From contig CAVTHV010000014.1 of assembly GCA_963734595.1 (NCBI GenBank), positions 603,156 to 667,155 on the forward strand: 64,000 nt of DNA, written 5' to 3'. This document shows positions 10,301 through 19,263 of the stretch, piece after piece; position 1 is the stretch's first letter; every line of letters starts with the position of its first letter. The stretch comes from CAKKQX01 sp963734595 (GTDB lineage: Bacteria; Pseudomonadota; Gammaproteobacteria; Burkholderiales; SG8-41). A program made the translations under genes and the position numbers. The notes under the pieces were generated by a model, which saw only the letters and a list, made by a program, of their open reading frames with translations, ran no database searches and was not told where the DNA came from.

Positions 10301-13300
10301 TTACTGATCTGTCGTGAGTTCCCGCCACGATACGCGCTTGCCCTGGAACAGGCCCGCCGCGACCGGGGCGCTCTGGCTGAGCTGCTGGTTGTCGGCAGTC
10401 GTGACGATCGCCTTGACCGCACCGCCGGGCAGTTGGATCACGTTGATACCCACTACCACCGAGCTCGAGAGCTTGGTGCTGGCGATGTTGCCGGAATCGC
10501 TGGCGATGTAACCGCCGGTCTTGTAGTCGAGGGTATTGATCCACGCATAGCCGCCAGCCGTGCAGGTATCGGTGGAGGGCACGTTGGATGCGACCACCAG
10601 GGTTCCCAACTGCAATTGGGGGTCGACGCTGACGCGCTCGCCGGTGTCCGGCAGATTGATATACCAGCCGCGTACCGAAGGATTGGTCCAATCCACCGCA
10701 TTCGAGCTCGTGGTGCGGGTGGTGGCGCTGGCTGTGAATGTTTGCTGGATCAACGGCGTGCGGTCCAGTACCGGCACGTTCGAGTTCAGGTCATCGCGGA
10801 TCGCGTAAATGGTTTGTGGCGTGGTATCGGTTTTGTCGGTCACTCCCAGGAATTTCCCGGTGGCGACGAAGACCACGTGGTAGGTATTGATCAGCCCCAG
10901 CTCGGGTTTGGTGGTGATCGGCTGCGGCGTCGTGCCGGTTTTGAGTTCCGCGACTTTGACGGCGGTCAAATACGACGAGCTGGTCGAGTCGAGGTCGAAG
11001 CGCCACAAATTGCCCAGGAGGTCGCCGCCATAGACTGCGGTCGTCGTGTTGTTGAGCGTAGCATTGTCGACCCAGTTGTTGATGCGCGCCAGTCCGCTCG
11101 GGGTGGCATCGGTGTAGCTCGCGCCGGCGGTGCCGCCGTCACCGACGCCGGTGCCGATTTTCTTGATGATGGCGCCGGTAACCGCATTGAGGATATAGAG
11201 ATAGCCCTGGCCGTCACCCTGCCTGGCCGTGCCGCTGGGTTCGAGGCCGGTGTTGTTGTAGCCCGAGGTGACGAAAACCACCCATTGTCCGTTGAATTTG
11301 GAGATCACGGGATTGCCGTAGGTCAGCCCCAGATCGCAGTCGTCGGTGGCACCGATGGCCGCCGCGGTGGTGACGGCGCAGGCGGTCTCGCTCGGTTTGC
11401 GGACCTTGAACTCCCACAGCAGCTTGGGCGCCAGCGGATTGGTGATGTCGAGCGCATAGTAACCGCGGCCGCCGGCATTCAGGCCCGCGACCAGGACGGT
11501 GCGCCAGTCGGAAAGTCCGGCGCAGGGCGTGGAGATGCAGATGTCGCCGACCGTCGGGGAGCCGTCGGTGAAATAACGGTGGTTGTAGGGCGTGGATGCC
11601 AGCTTGTAGAGGTCGGGCAGCACGATGTCGGGGATGAAGGCCCAGCGTTCCTGGCCGTTGCCGGCGTTGTTGCCCTGGAAGGTGTCGTCGCTGGTTTGCG
11701 CAGTGCCGATGCCGCCGGTCTGGAAGTAGGGATTGTTGTTCACGTCGGTCTCGAACGCGTGCAGCATGCCGTCGTTGGCCGCGGCGAACACCGTGCCGCG
11801 CCGCGGCAGCGATGGCGACGGAAACTGCGTCGACGGACAACCGGTGCCGGTGCCTGCCGTGCATTTCTGAAAATCGAGATAACCCGGGTCGTTGTAGTTG
11901 AAGGGCGAGGTCTTCACGTACGCCGGTTGCGCATTGATGATGTCGCCGAGTATCGACACGCGGTTGCGGAACAGATCGGTCGAAAGCACGGCGCCGGTGT
12001 CCTCGTAAGTGGTATCGCCGCGCAGCCAGTTGACGAGGATTCGTCCTGTGTCGCTGGACAGCGCTGCGCCGGTGGAATCTATTCCAGCGGTGGTTTTCTG
12101 CGCGGAGTTCCAGCCGGTGGATTGCGGCAGCCTGCTGGGAAGGAAATACGCCTGTTCCGTGGCATTGAGGCCCGAACCGTCGCTGCAGACGGTATCCGTC
12201 GTGCCCGGCCAGCAGAAATTCTTCAGCATGTTGCCGGTCGTGTCGGCGGTGTCCGGCATGTAGATGACGCGGGTGTTATACGGCTTGTTGTCGAGCAGCG
12301 CCTGCGCCGACCACAGTTCGACCGTCGACACGTTGCCGTTGCTGAGATCGATGGTGCGCGCTTTCAGGTCGCCGATCCAGTCCGCGGTCTGGTACTGCGC
12401 GGTGAAGGCGAAGTTGTCGCCGGCCACCGGCTGCAGGTTACTGGTGGCGGCGGCGGCGCCGGCGCCGACCCGCTTTTGCAGCGCATTGAGCGTCTCCGAC
12501 AGGCTGTTCGCGAGTTCCTGGGGATTGCTGGCGCTGAAGAACACGCCGCGGCCGTTGACTGCGGCATGCCACAGGTCGTCGAGCGCGGTCGGCGCGTCGG
12601 CTACCGGATTGGGCCAGTTCAACGCGCCCTGGGTGATGCTCTTGAAATCGCCGGTAGTCGCGGTTTCGTAGTCCGAGCGGTAGGTCAGTTGACCGTCGAG
12701 GCCCAGGCCGAGGGTGAAGGTGGTCATGTGCTGGTGCGGCGCGGCATCCTTCTGGGTCGTCGGCACGTTGTCGGGCCAGCTCGAACCGGTGCGCAGGTCG
12801 GTCTGGTAGTAATAGAGCGCGACGTCGGCGAGCCCCACCGTGCTGCTCGAGCCGCCGTCGAACACGCCATCCGTGCGTTTGGACCAGGGGCCGGTATCGA
12901 CGTTGTCCTGCTGGGTCATGGCCGTGCCGTCGATTTTGACGCCGGCGTTGCCGTTCCAGTAGCCGTCGGTGCTGAGAATGGCGAAATTGGGCTGGCAGGA
13001 GTACTGAACGGGATCGTCGGTGCTCGGGATGCCGTTGTCGATGCCGTCGAACTTGCCGGCGTAGAGCCGGCCGACGCGCGACAGTGCCTCGCGCAGCGGC
13101 GTGGAGTTGTTCGCGCTCTGGGCTGTAGAACTTCGTGTACCAGGCGCTCTTCTGGGTCGCGTCGTAAGTGTCGATTCTCAGGTACTTGTTCGAACTCACC
13201 GGGCTGCCGCGGGTTGATGGTGATGAAGCCGACGCGGTAGGTATCGTCGATCGGGATGAAGGCCCGGCCGGCGGCCGATTTCATCATCTGCAGGCGCGTG

Positions 13301-15179
13301 CGGTAGTAGGCGTACCAGTTGGCGAAATTGGTCATTTCCTCCTGGTAGGTGCAGGTCGCGCCGGCGCAGTCGATGCGCTGCGGGCCCTTGGGATAAGAAT
13401 TGGTGGTCGACACGATGTCGGTGCGGCTGAAGAGGCCGGTGCCGATGCGCACGATCCGGGTGCCGGTGGAGCTGGCCGCGCCCCCGGACAGGCTGGTGGT
13501 GGTGGTGAACACGCCGGTGGACTGGCCGCCGCCGAAATTGCTGCCGGTGGTCGAGACGGCTGCCCGATGAGGCGAGCGGATTGCCGTTGACGTCGGCGCC
13601 CAGGGACAGCGGCGCCCGCACCGTCACGATGTTGCCGCTCGCAGTCGCGCTATAGCCGCCGTTGGTGGCGGTCGCGGCGTTGATGCAGCTGGCGACCGCC
13701 GAGGCGACCGAATTGCGCTCGTTGGTGCTGTTGGTGCCGGTGCTGGCGGTGATGGTGCCGCCGGAGGCGGTCACGCCATAGCCGAAACTGCCGCTGCAGG
13801 TCGCGCTCCTGATGCTGATGGCATTCGCGGTGACATTGGTGATGTTGCGCGAAGTGTTGTTGCTGGAGCTGTTGATGGTCAGCGTGGCGCTCGCGCGTAC
13901 CGTGCCGGTGGAAGGCGCGGTGACCCCCACGGCATAGCCGTTCGGACCGGTTCCGGTGGTGGCCGCGCTTATGGTAACGGTGCTGCCCGAAGCGGTGGCG
14001 GTGTAATCGGGCGTCGAGGTATAGCCGTTGATGGCGGCGGCGATCTGCGACGCGGTGGTGCTGGTGGTGGAACTGCTGGCGGTGATGGCGCCGGAGATGA
14101 CGGCGACACCGTTGATGGTGAGGCCGGTGACCTGGGAACTGGCAGTAGACTGGGTGACGGTGACGGTGCCGGTGGCTGCGACAGCCGGTATCGTCACGGA
14201 AGTGGTCGTGGTGGTGCCGAGATGCTTCGCATACTTGAAATTGCCGATTTTCTTGCGCTGGCAGTTGAGCAGGGTGCCGGAATCGCTGCACCACCGCACG
14301 CCGTAATAGATGTGGGCCGCGGTCACGTCCGTGCCGACGGCGCAGTTGGTGAGCTCCGAGTCGGTGCAGAATTCGCCCGCCGGATAAATGTTGACCGCCG
14401 GGTTGACCGCCGAGCCGCTCTTGCAGTTCGAGGCGGTATGCGCGGCGTCGGCGCACCATTGCGCCGACTGCATGGTGTAGTAATAAGGGCTGCCGAAACG
14501 GTACTTGACGCTGGCGCTGCCGCCGCCGTTGCGGCCATAAGGATAAACGGAATCCGGATAGGCATAACCCGAATTGACCACGCAAGTGGAGTCGGTGGCA
14601 CTGTCGCCGGACGACTGACACCACGCGCGGTCGGGATAGCCGGTCGACCAGGTCTGCTGGTGGAAACGTTTTGGCCGAGCTGATTGCTGTTGTTGCACGT
14701 CGAAGGCGTCGGTCGGCACCGCGGTCCAGTTCGACGTATTGGCCGCATTCATCACGGTCATGTCGGTGCCGTCGGGATTCGCGCCGGGCCGGTAATAGAT
14801 GCTGGGGTTGTAATAGACCTTGTTGAAGTCCGAACTCATGAACGGCGGATCCCCGGCGATGCAGGCATCGGGCCGGCCGCTGATCACGCCGGTGGAGGGG
14901 TCGTTGTCATCGCCCGCGTCGTAACAGGCTGCCGTGGTGGAGGGGGGCGTACCCGAAGACGTGGCTGTCGTTGACGTAATCCGGGAGGTAATCCCACGCC
15001 ATACTGCCGGAGTCGTCCAGGAGGTACATGATGTTGGGCTTGACCCCGCTCGCGGCCTGCGCCAGCGGTTCGCTGGCGAGGTCGGTATTGGCGGCCTGCC
15101 CGTATTGCGCCGCGCCGAGGACGCCGGCGATGATCATGCTGATCTGGCAAAGACGAGACTTGAGCGTGATGGTTTTCAT
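10301..15179 (-). CDS. pilY1: Type IV pilus tip adhesin/biogenesis factor PilY1, frameshifted
   Basis: PilY1 sits at the pilus tip, primes assembly with the minor pilins and mediates adhesion. The roughly 1,600-residue product has a signal peptide (residues 1-30), a von Willebrand A MIDAS motif DDSGS at 55-59, and a C-terminal beta-propeller with FAAANDGMLHAFET, WAFIPDIVLPDLYKLA and YGGDLLGNLWRFDL. Four frame changes (near nt 14940, 13560, 13195 and 13125) interrupt an otherwise family-like protein. The calcium loop seen in Pseudomonas PilY1 is not obvious: the matching stretch before YGGDLLGN lacks the DxDG pattern. A Ser/Thr-rich repeat domain is inserted in the N-terminal half (about nt 13560-14215). 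SD GGAG precedes the ATG. Confidence 0.9.
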
Positions 15180-15203
15180 GTTGTTCTCCGAAGGGCGGAT
15201 GCC

Positions 15204-15785
15204 CTAGTTCACAACGACCTGAACGTAGCTGGTGGTGTTGCGAGGCCCGACGACGCGGGCGGTGATGCGGTAATAAATCTGCGTTGCTCCGGACAGCGCG
15301 AACGTGCCATAGGCCGCGCCCCCTTTGGTGCCGCTGCTGGTGCCGCCGGTGCTGCTCCGGATGCAATTGCGGCTGGCGGGGTCGCCGGCGAGATCGCACA
15401 GGCGGTGGATCACGTACTGGACCTGGTTGCCGTTGGCGTCGGTGCCCAGATTGGCCGCGGTAGTCCAGTCGAAAGGCGTCTTGGCCGGATCGCTGCCCGT
15501 AAAATCAAGGTTAACTTGCATATTGGCCCAGTAGCCGCTGCCATTGGTGACGCCAGGCTGGTCGGCATACAGGGTCGTGGCGCTCTGACTGTTTAACCAG
15601 GCGCGCGCCTGTTCGACGCCCCAGTCACCGGCGTGGGTCGCGCCCTGCCTGAACGCGAGGTTGCCCGCGATGAGGTTGGCGGTGTCCACGCCGCGGATCA
15701 GCGCGACACCGGCGAGCGACATCGCCACCAGCACGATCAGCGCGATGAACAGGACGACGCCGCGTTGCTGCCGCCGTGCGTTCAT
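15204..15785 (-). CDS. pilX: Minor pilin-associated protein PilX
   Basis: The product has about 193 residues, with a short basic leader and a hydrophobic helix (GVVLFIALIVLVAMSLAGVAL) typical of PilX/PilV-like minor pilins. It contains the extra-cytoplasmic C-terminal half expected for PilX. The start is the ATG at 15785, which overlaps the pilW stop as ATGA and has GGAGG just upstream; an earlier ATG has no ribosome site. It belongs to the priming complex of minor pilins with PilV, PilW and PilY1. Confidence 0.88.
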   Translation of the reverse strand: MNARRQQRGVVLFIALIVLVAMSLAGVALIRGVDTANLIAGNLAFRQGATHAGDWGVEQARAWLNSQSATTLYADQPGVTNGSGYWANMQVNLDFTGSDPAKTPFDWTTAANLGTDANGNQVQYVIHRLCDLAGDPASRNCIRSSTGGTSSGTKGGAAYGTFALSGATQIYYRITARVVGPRNTTSYVQVVVN

Positions 15786-16882
15786 GATTGCCTCCACAGC
15801 ATGTTGCGCAGCGGCACCACGGTTTCGAATACGCGGTACTTATAACAGCTCGGAATTCCGCCGGGCACGGTAAAGGTGCCGCCCGACCACGTCGGGGCGA
15901 CCGTGGTGGCGGTGCAGGCGCTGCCGGCGGGTTCGGGCTTTTCGTAGTTCTGGCTGCGCGCCAGCACGCCTACGCGTACCGAGAGCACGCGTTGCCAGCC
16001 GACCGCCGTTGTCGGGGTATTGTTGTCGTAGCCGTCGACAATGCCGTCGTCGGCGGTTCCGCCGTTGGATCCGTCGTCCTGACCGTACTGCGCCTGCAGA
16101 TCGACGATACCGTCGATCAGTTTGACCGGGGTATTGTTGTAGCTGGGCACGACGGTAGACGAAGTGCTGGTAAACCTGCTGAGCAGTTGGAGGCCGCCGG
16201 AACTGCTGATGGAATAAATGTTCTGTACCGGCCGCCCCAGGTTGTAAACCAGGGCACCCTGGGTATATGCGGTGAACGTGGGGGCCACCGGATTCCACGG
16301 CGCGGTGCCGCTGCCGGTATGTACCAGCTGGAGGGTCGATGTGTTGACCGTGGTGACCTGGATCAGCGTGCAGACGCCGCCTTGTGACACAAGAATAAGA
16401 TCGCCAGGGGTATCGGAAAAGCCGGTCGGATTGTCGAGATTGATATCCGCTGCGGCGCTCGCCATGTTCTTCGAGATCGTCGCCGGAACGGTTCGCTCAT
16501 CTTCATTGCCGTACATGACGGCAATCGTATCCGGCCCGCCGACGCCATTGGTGATCACCACGGGCGCGACCATTATCGCTGGCAGTGTCCCCCCCGGCGG
16601 GGTCGAATAGTCACCGTTGTAATAGTACTGGAGCTGGCCGCAACCGAGCGCGTCGGTGTTGGCGATGCCGTAACCCGCCATGCGCAGATCGCGCTCCATG
16701 GTGTAGAGCGCGATCGCGCCGTTGACCTGGGCGCCCCCGGCGCTGGTCGTCGAGCGCTTGAAATTTTCGTTGACCAGATAGACCTGGGTAATGATGACGA
16801 TGCCGATCAGGCCGATCACCATGCCGACCATGACCTCGATCAGGGTGAGACCGCGTTGGCGTGAGACGTGTGGCAATGACAT
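15782..16882 (-). CDS. pilW: Type IV pilus minor pilin PilW
   Basis: This is a minor pilin of about 366 residues with a class III leader ending RQRG and the mature N-terminus LTLIEVMVGMVIGLIGIVII. The long globular region is rich in Thr, Ser and Gly, as usual for PilW. The chosen ATG follows the pilV stop by 13 nt and has a GAGG ribosome site. It overlaps pilX by 4 nt. It acts with PilV, PilX and PilY1 as the tip-initiating complex. Confidence 0.9.
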   Translation of the reverse strand: MSLPHVSRQRGLTLIEVMVGMVIGLIGIVIITQVYLVNENFKRSTTSAGGAQVNGAIALYTMERDLRMAGYGIANTDALGCGQLQYYYNGDYSTPPGGTLPAIMVAPVVITNGVGGPDTIAVMYGNEDERTVPATISKNMASAAADINLDNPTGFSDTPGDLILVSQGGVCTLIQVTTVNTSTLQLVHTGSGTAPWNPVAPTFTAYTQGALVYNLGRPVQNIYSISSSGGLQLLSRFTSTSSTVVPSYNNTPVKLIDGIVDLQAQYGQDDGSNGGTADDGIVDGYDNNTPTTAVGWQRVLSVRVGVLARSQNYEKPEPAGSACTATTVAPTWSGGTFTVPGGIPSCYKYRVFETVVPLRNMLWRQS

Positions 16883-16895
16883 TGTGCGCCTCGGC

Positions 16896-17327
16896 TCAGG
16901 AAGCATTGATCTGGGCAATGGTGCTGAAAGTGCGGGTCGTCGAATCGGTGCCCGGAACCTTCCAGTGCACCGTCACGGTAACCGTATTGCCGGCCACCAG
17001 AATGGTCGGCGAATTCGTCCCGCCGACGACGACGCCGGGCAGCAGCGCCGCAACTTCGGTGCGCCATGCAGTCATCTTGGCGCTGGTGCCGCTGGTGGTG
17101 TCGTACGCGGACAGGTTGGTGCAGGTCTTGCCGCATTCGGTCCACATTTGCCCGATGATTTTATTGGCCTCGAAGCTGGCCTCGGTGCGGTATCTGGCCT
17201 CGATCGTGTTTTTGATCGAAATCGCCTGCAATCCCATCATGGCGAGAATGCCGAACGAGAAAATGAGAATGCCGATCAGGGCCTCGATCATCATCATGCC
17301 CTGTTGATGCCTGGGTGTGTTCCGCAT
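16896..17327 (-). CDS. pilV: Type IV pilus modification/minor pilin PilV
   Basis: This 143-residue minor pilin has the leader MRNTPRHQQG and the hydrophobic segment MMMIEALIGILIFSFGILA, the prepilin-peptidase substrate motif with Glu at +5. AGGAGA lies 7 nt before the ATG. It sits between fimT and pilW with short gaps. Confidence 0.9.
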   Translation of the reverse strand: MRNTPRHQQGMMMIEALIGILIFSFGILAMMGLQAISIKNTIEARYRTEASFEANKIIGQMWTECGKTCTNLSAYDTTSGTSAKMTAWRTEVAALLPGVVVGGTNSPTILVAGNTVTVTVHWKVPGTDSTTRTFSTIAQINAS

Positions 17328-17339
17328 GATTGTGGTCTC

Positions 17340-17958
17340 CTAGCAGAAGCGCGGATCGGTGTTGTCAGTGACAGCCGGATCGCACATCTTGGATTCTCCC
17401 CCGGTGGAAATCGTGATGCGCAGGCAGCGCATGGGACCGTTGGCGGGATCCACGTTCTGGCAGACTCCGCCGGTGGGGTTCGTAATATCGATCTGGGTGA
17501 TGGTTGCCACGCCGCCCGGGATTGACCGGCCGCCCCAGCCCGTTGAAATAAATCGTGTTGGTGCCGCCATTGGCCGCGATCTGGGCACGCGGCGAGCCTT
17601 CGCTACCCGATTTTTTCTGGATGATCTGCGGAGCGGTGGTGTCCGAAGGAGCGGCATCGCAGGCGCCGGCAGGATCGGCCAGACTCACGACCCAGCTGGT
17701 GCCCGTCGCCGACCGGGCACAGCTGCTGTCCAGGGTGGTCGTCAGCTGGAACCGCACCGTGGTATTGCGGTGGAGGGCCTCCGACCGTGCCAGCGTGATC
17801 CCGTTGAGCATGGTCTCGCCGGCGGTGCGGATCTGGGCGTTGTTGAGCCAGGTCGACATGCTGGGCAGCGCAAGCATCAGGAGCATGGAGATAATGGTTA
17901 TCGCGATCATCATTTCGATGATCGTGACGCCACGCACTCTGATGTGATTGATCAGCAC
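17340..17958 (-). CDS. fimT: GspH/FimT family pseudopilin, frameshifted
   Basis: This minor pseudopilin has the N-terminal motif RGVTIIEMMIAITIISMLLM and the GspH/FimT features LNNAQIRTAGETMLNGITLARSEA. It likely starts with GTG at 17958, overlapping the pilE stop by several bases. A single frame change near nt 17530 separates the N-terminal 145 residues from the C-terminal part, which ends in a disulfide-rich tail (MCDPAV, PRFC). The gene order pilE-fimT-pilV-pilW-pilX-pilY1 matches minor-pilin operons of Burkholderiales. FimU is an equivalent name. Confidence 0.82.
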
Positions 17959-18398
17959 ACGCCGCCCTTTTTGGTGACCCAGCAGGCGGCATTGCCGGTG
18001 TAACCGGCATTGCCCATCAGCGAACCACCGGTCACGGTGGTGGCTTTCACATTGGATTCGTTGACAGTGAAATTGATGCCCGCGATGTCGGCCTGGCCGG
18101 CAGCCGTGATCGTGTAGGTCGTGGCGGTGGCAGCGCAGGTGATGGTGAAGTATTTTGCGGTCGTCATGGCGACGCCGCAGGCCGTCCCGCCCGCGTTCTG
18201 GTAGGTGCGGGCATCCTGGAACCATTGCTCCATTTTCACGCGCAGGTCGGACAGGTCCGCATGGGCTTCGGCCAGTTTGCTGCGCCGGACATAATCGTTG
18301 TAAGCGGGCAACGCGACCGCGGCGAGTATGGCGACGACCGCGACGACGATCATCAGTTCGATCAATGTGAAGCCCGAACGGCGTGGGATTAATTTCAT
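17952..18398 (-). CDS. pilE: Type IV pilin (PilE/PilA-like)
   Basis: This 148-residue pilin has a short leader MKLIPRRSG and the canonical cleavage/methylation motif GFTLIELMIVVAVVAILAAV. Glu5 of the mature protein is present, and the C-terminus carries a D-region cysteine pair (ACWVTKKGGVC plus an upstream Cys). It is the first gene of the leftward operon, with AAGG before the ATG. In minor-pilin operons this position is usually a PilE minor pilin rather than the major subunit, and that is my preference. Confidence 0.88.
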   Translation of the reverse strand: MKLIPRRSGFTLIELMIVVAVVAILAAVALPAYNDYVRRSKLAEAHADLSDLRVKMEQWFQDARTYQNAGGTACGVAMTTAKYFTITCAATATTYTITAAGQADIAGINFTVNESNVKATTVTGGSLMGNAGYTGNAACWVTKKGGVC

Positions 18399-18611
18399 GT
18401 CGGCAGCCTTAGGTGGTTAGCACATGGATTTCGATGCCTGGATTTTGCGTAATGCGCGGTCAGGTTGCCATACTTTGCCGATAAGCGGCGCAATTTGAGG
18501 AACGAATGGCATCCGGACCGGGTGTCGATGCGGAAAATGTCACGCTCTTGCGTGCGATGGGGGGTGCGTGGAAAGCGGGCTTCGGGCGCTGCGCCGGCAT
18601 ACCCCATGAAT

Positions 18612-18640
18612 TAGACACAGTCCAAATCTTGCATTAAAAT
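18612..18640 (+). promoter_or_regulatory. Promoter of the Fur-family gene
   Basis: TAGACA at 18612-18617 and TAAAAT at 18635-18640 are separated by 17 bp. The predicted start falls about 2 nt before the ATG at 18649, suggesting a nearly leaderless transcript. The remaining 210 bp toward pilE holds the leftward pilus promoter, which I could not pin down. Confidence 0.45.
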
Positions 18641-18648
18641 TGGGCAAT

Positions 18649-19080
18649 ATGAAAACGGATTCGCAACGCTACACCCGGGAAAATCTGGTCGAGGTCCTGC
18701 GCCGGCACGACGTCAATCCCACGCATCAGCGCATCGAGATTGCCTATGCGTTGTTTTCGCGCTGCGAGCATTTGTCCGCCGACCAGATTCTGGCCATCGT
18801 CAATGAGCGCACCTCCGAAACTTCCAAGGCGACGGTCTACAACACGCTCAATCTGTTTCTCGAAAAGAAACTGATCCGGGAAGTGATCGTCGATCCCAAC
18901 AAGGTGTTCTACGATCCCAACACCGTGCCGCACCACCACTTCTACAATGTCGACACCGGCGATCTGACCGACATCGATGCCGCAGATATCGCGATATCCG
19001 GCTTGCCGCAGCTGCCGGAGGGCGTGGTCACCGAAGGGGTCGACATCATCGTGCGCATTCGCTCCCGCCAGGCGGTATAA
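18649..19080 (+). CDS. Fur-family regulator lacking the structural zinc cysteines (Irr-like)
   Basis: This 143-residue Fur superfamily repressor has the winged helix (residues ~10-80, NPTHQRIEIAYALFSRCEHL and SKATVYNTLNLFLEKKLI) and the dimerisation domain. The metal-site region reads PHHHFYNVDTGDL where classical Fur has HDHLxCxxCG, so the CxxC zinc site is absent. That pattern resembles Irr, the haem/iron-responsive branch, more than Fur, Zur or PerR. Its targets cannot be told from this window; no iron-uptake gene adjoins it. The start ATG at 18649 is preferred over TTG at 18640. Confidence 0.8.
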   Translation: MKTDSQRYTRENLVEVLRRHDVNPTHQRIEIAYALFSRCEHLSADQILAIVNERTSETSKATVYNTLNLFLEKKLIREVIVDPNKVFYDPNTVPHHHFYNVDTGDLTDIDAADIAISGLPQLPEGVVTEGVDIIVRIRSRQAV

Positions 19081-19081
19081 T
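19076..19081 (+). promoter_or_regulatory. -10 box of the tRNA-Thr gene
   Basis: A perfect TATAAT overlaps the stop of the Fur-family gene, 31 nt before the tRNA. The -35 region is weak. It would give a short 5' leader to the tRNA precursor. Confidence 0.45.
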
Positions 19082-19111
19082 TACGCCTCCGGAACATCCG
19101 TTTCCGGGTCT

Positions 19112-19187
<76 letters not shown>

Positions 19188-19194
19188 AATAATC

Positions 19195-19228
19195 AATGGC
19201 CTAGAAATGACCTGTAGGCCATTTTTTT
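19195..19228 (+). terminator. Intrinsic terminator after tRNA-Thr
   Basis: A 9-bp stem AATGGCCTA/TAGGCCATT with an 11-nt loop runs into seven T residues, 7 nt after the tRNA CCA end. Confidence 0.85.
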
Positions 19229-19263
19229 CTCGTGGTATGTCCACGGGATCCTGTGCGAGCGCT

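Noticed and set aside
10142..13240. A 1,032-codon open frame on the plus strand opposite pilY1
   Set aside because: The translation is Arg/Gly/Ala-rich with no family motif and lies antisense to the clear pilY1 propeller. High GC keeps the opposite frame open.
18399..18648. A sigma-54 promoter for pilE
   Set aside because: I looked for TGGCAC-N5-TTGC on the minus strand and found no acceptable match.
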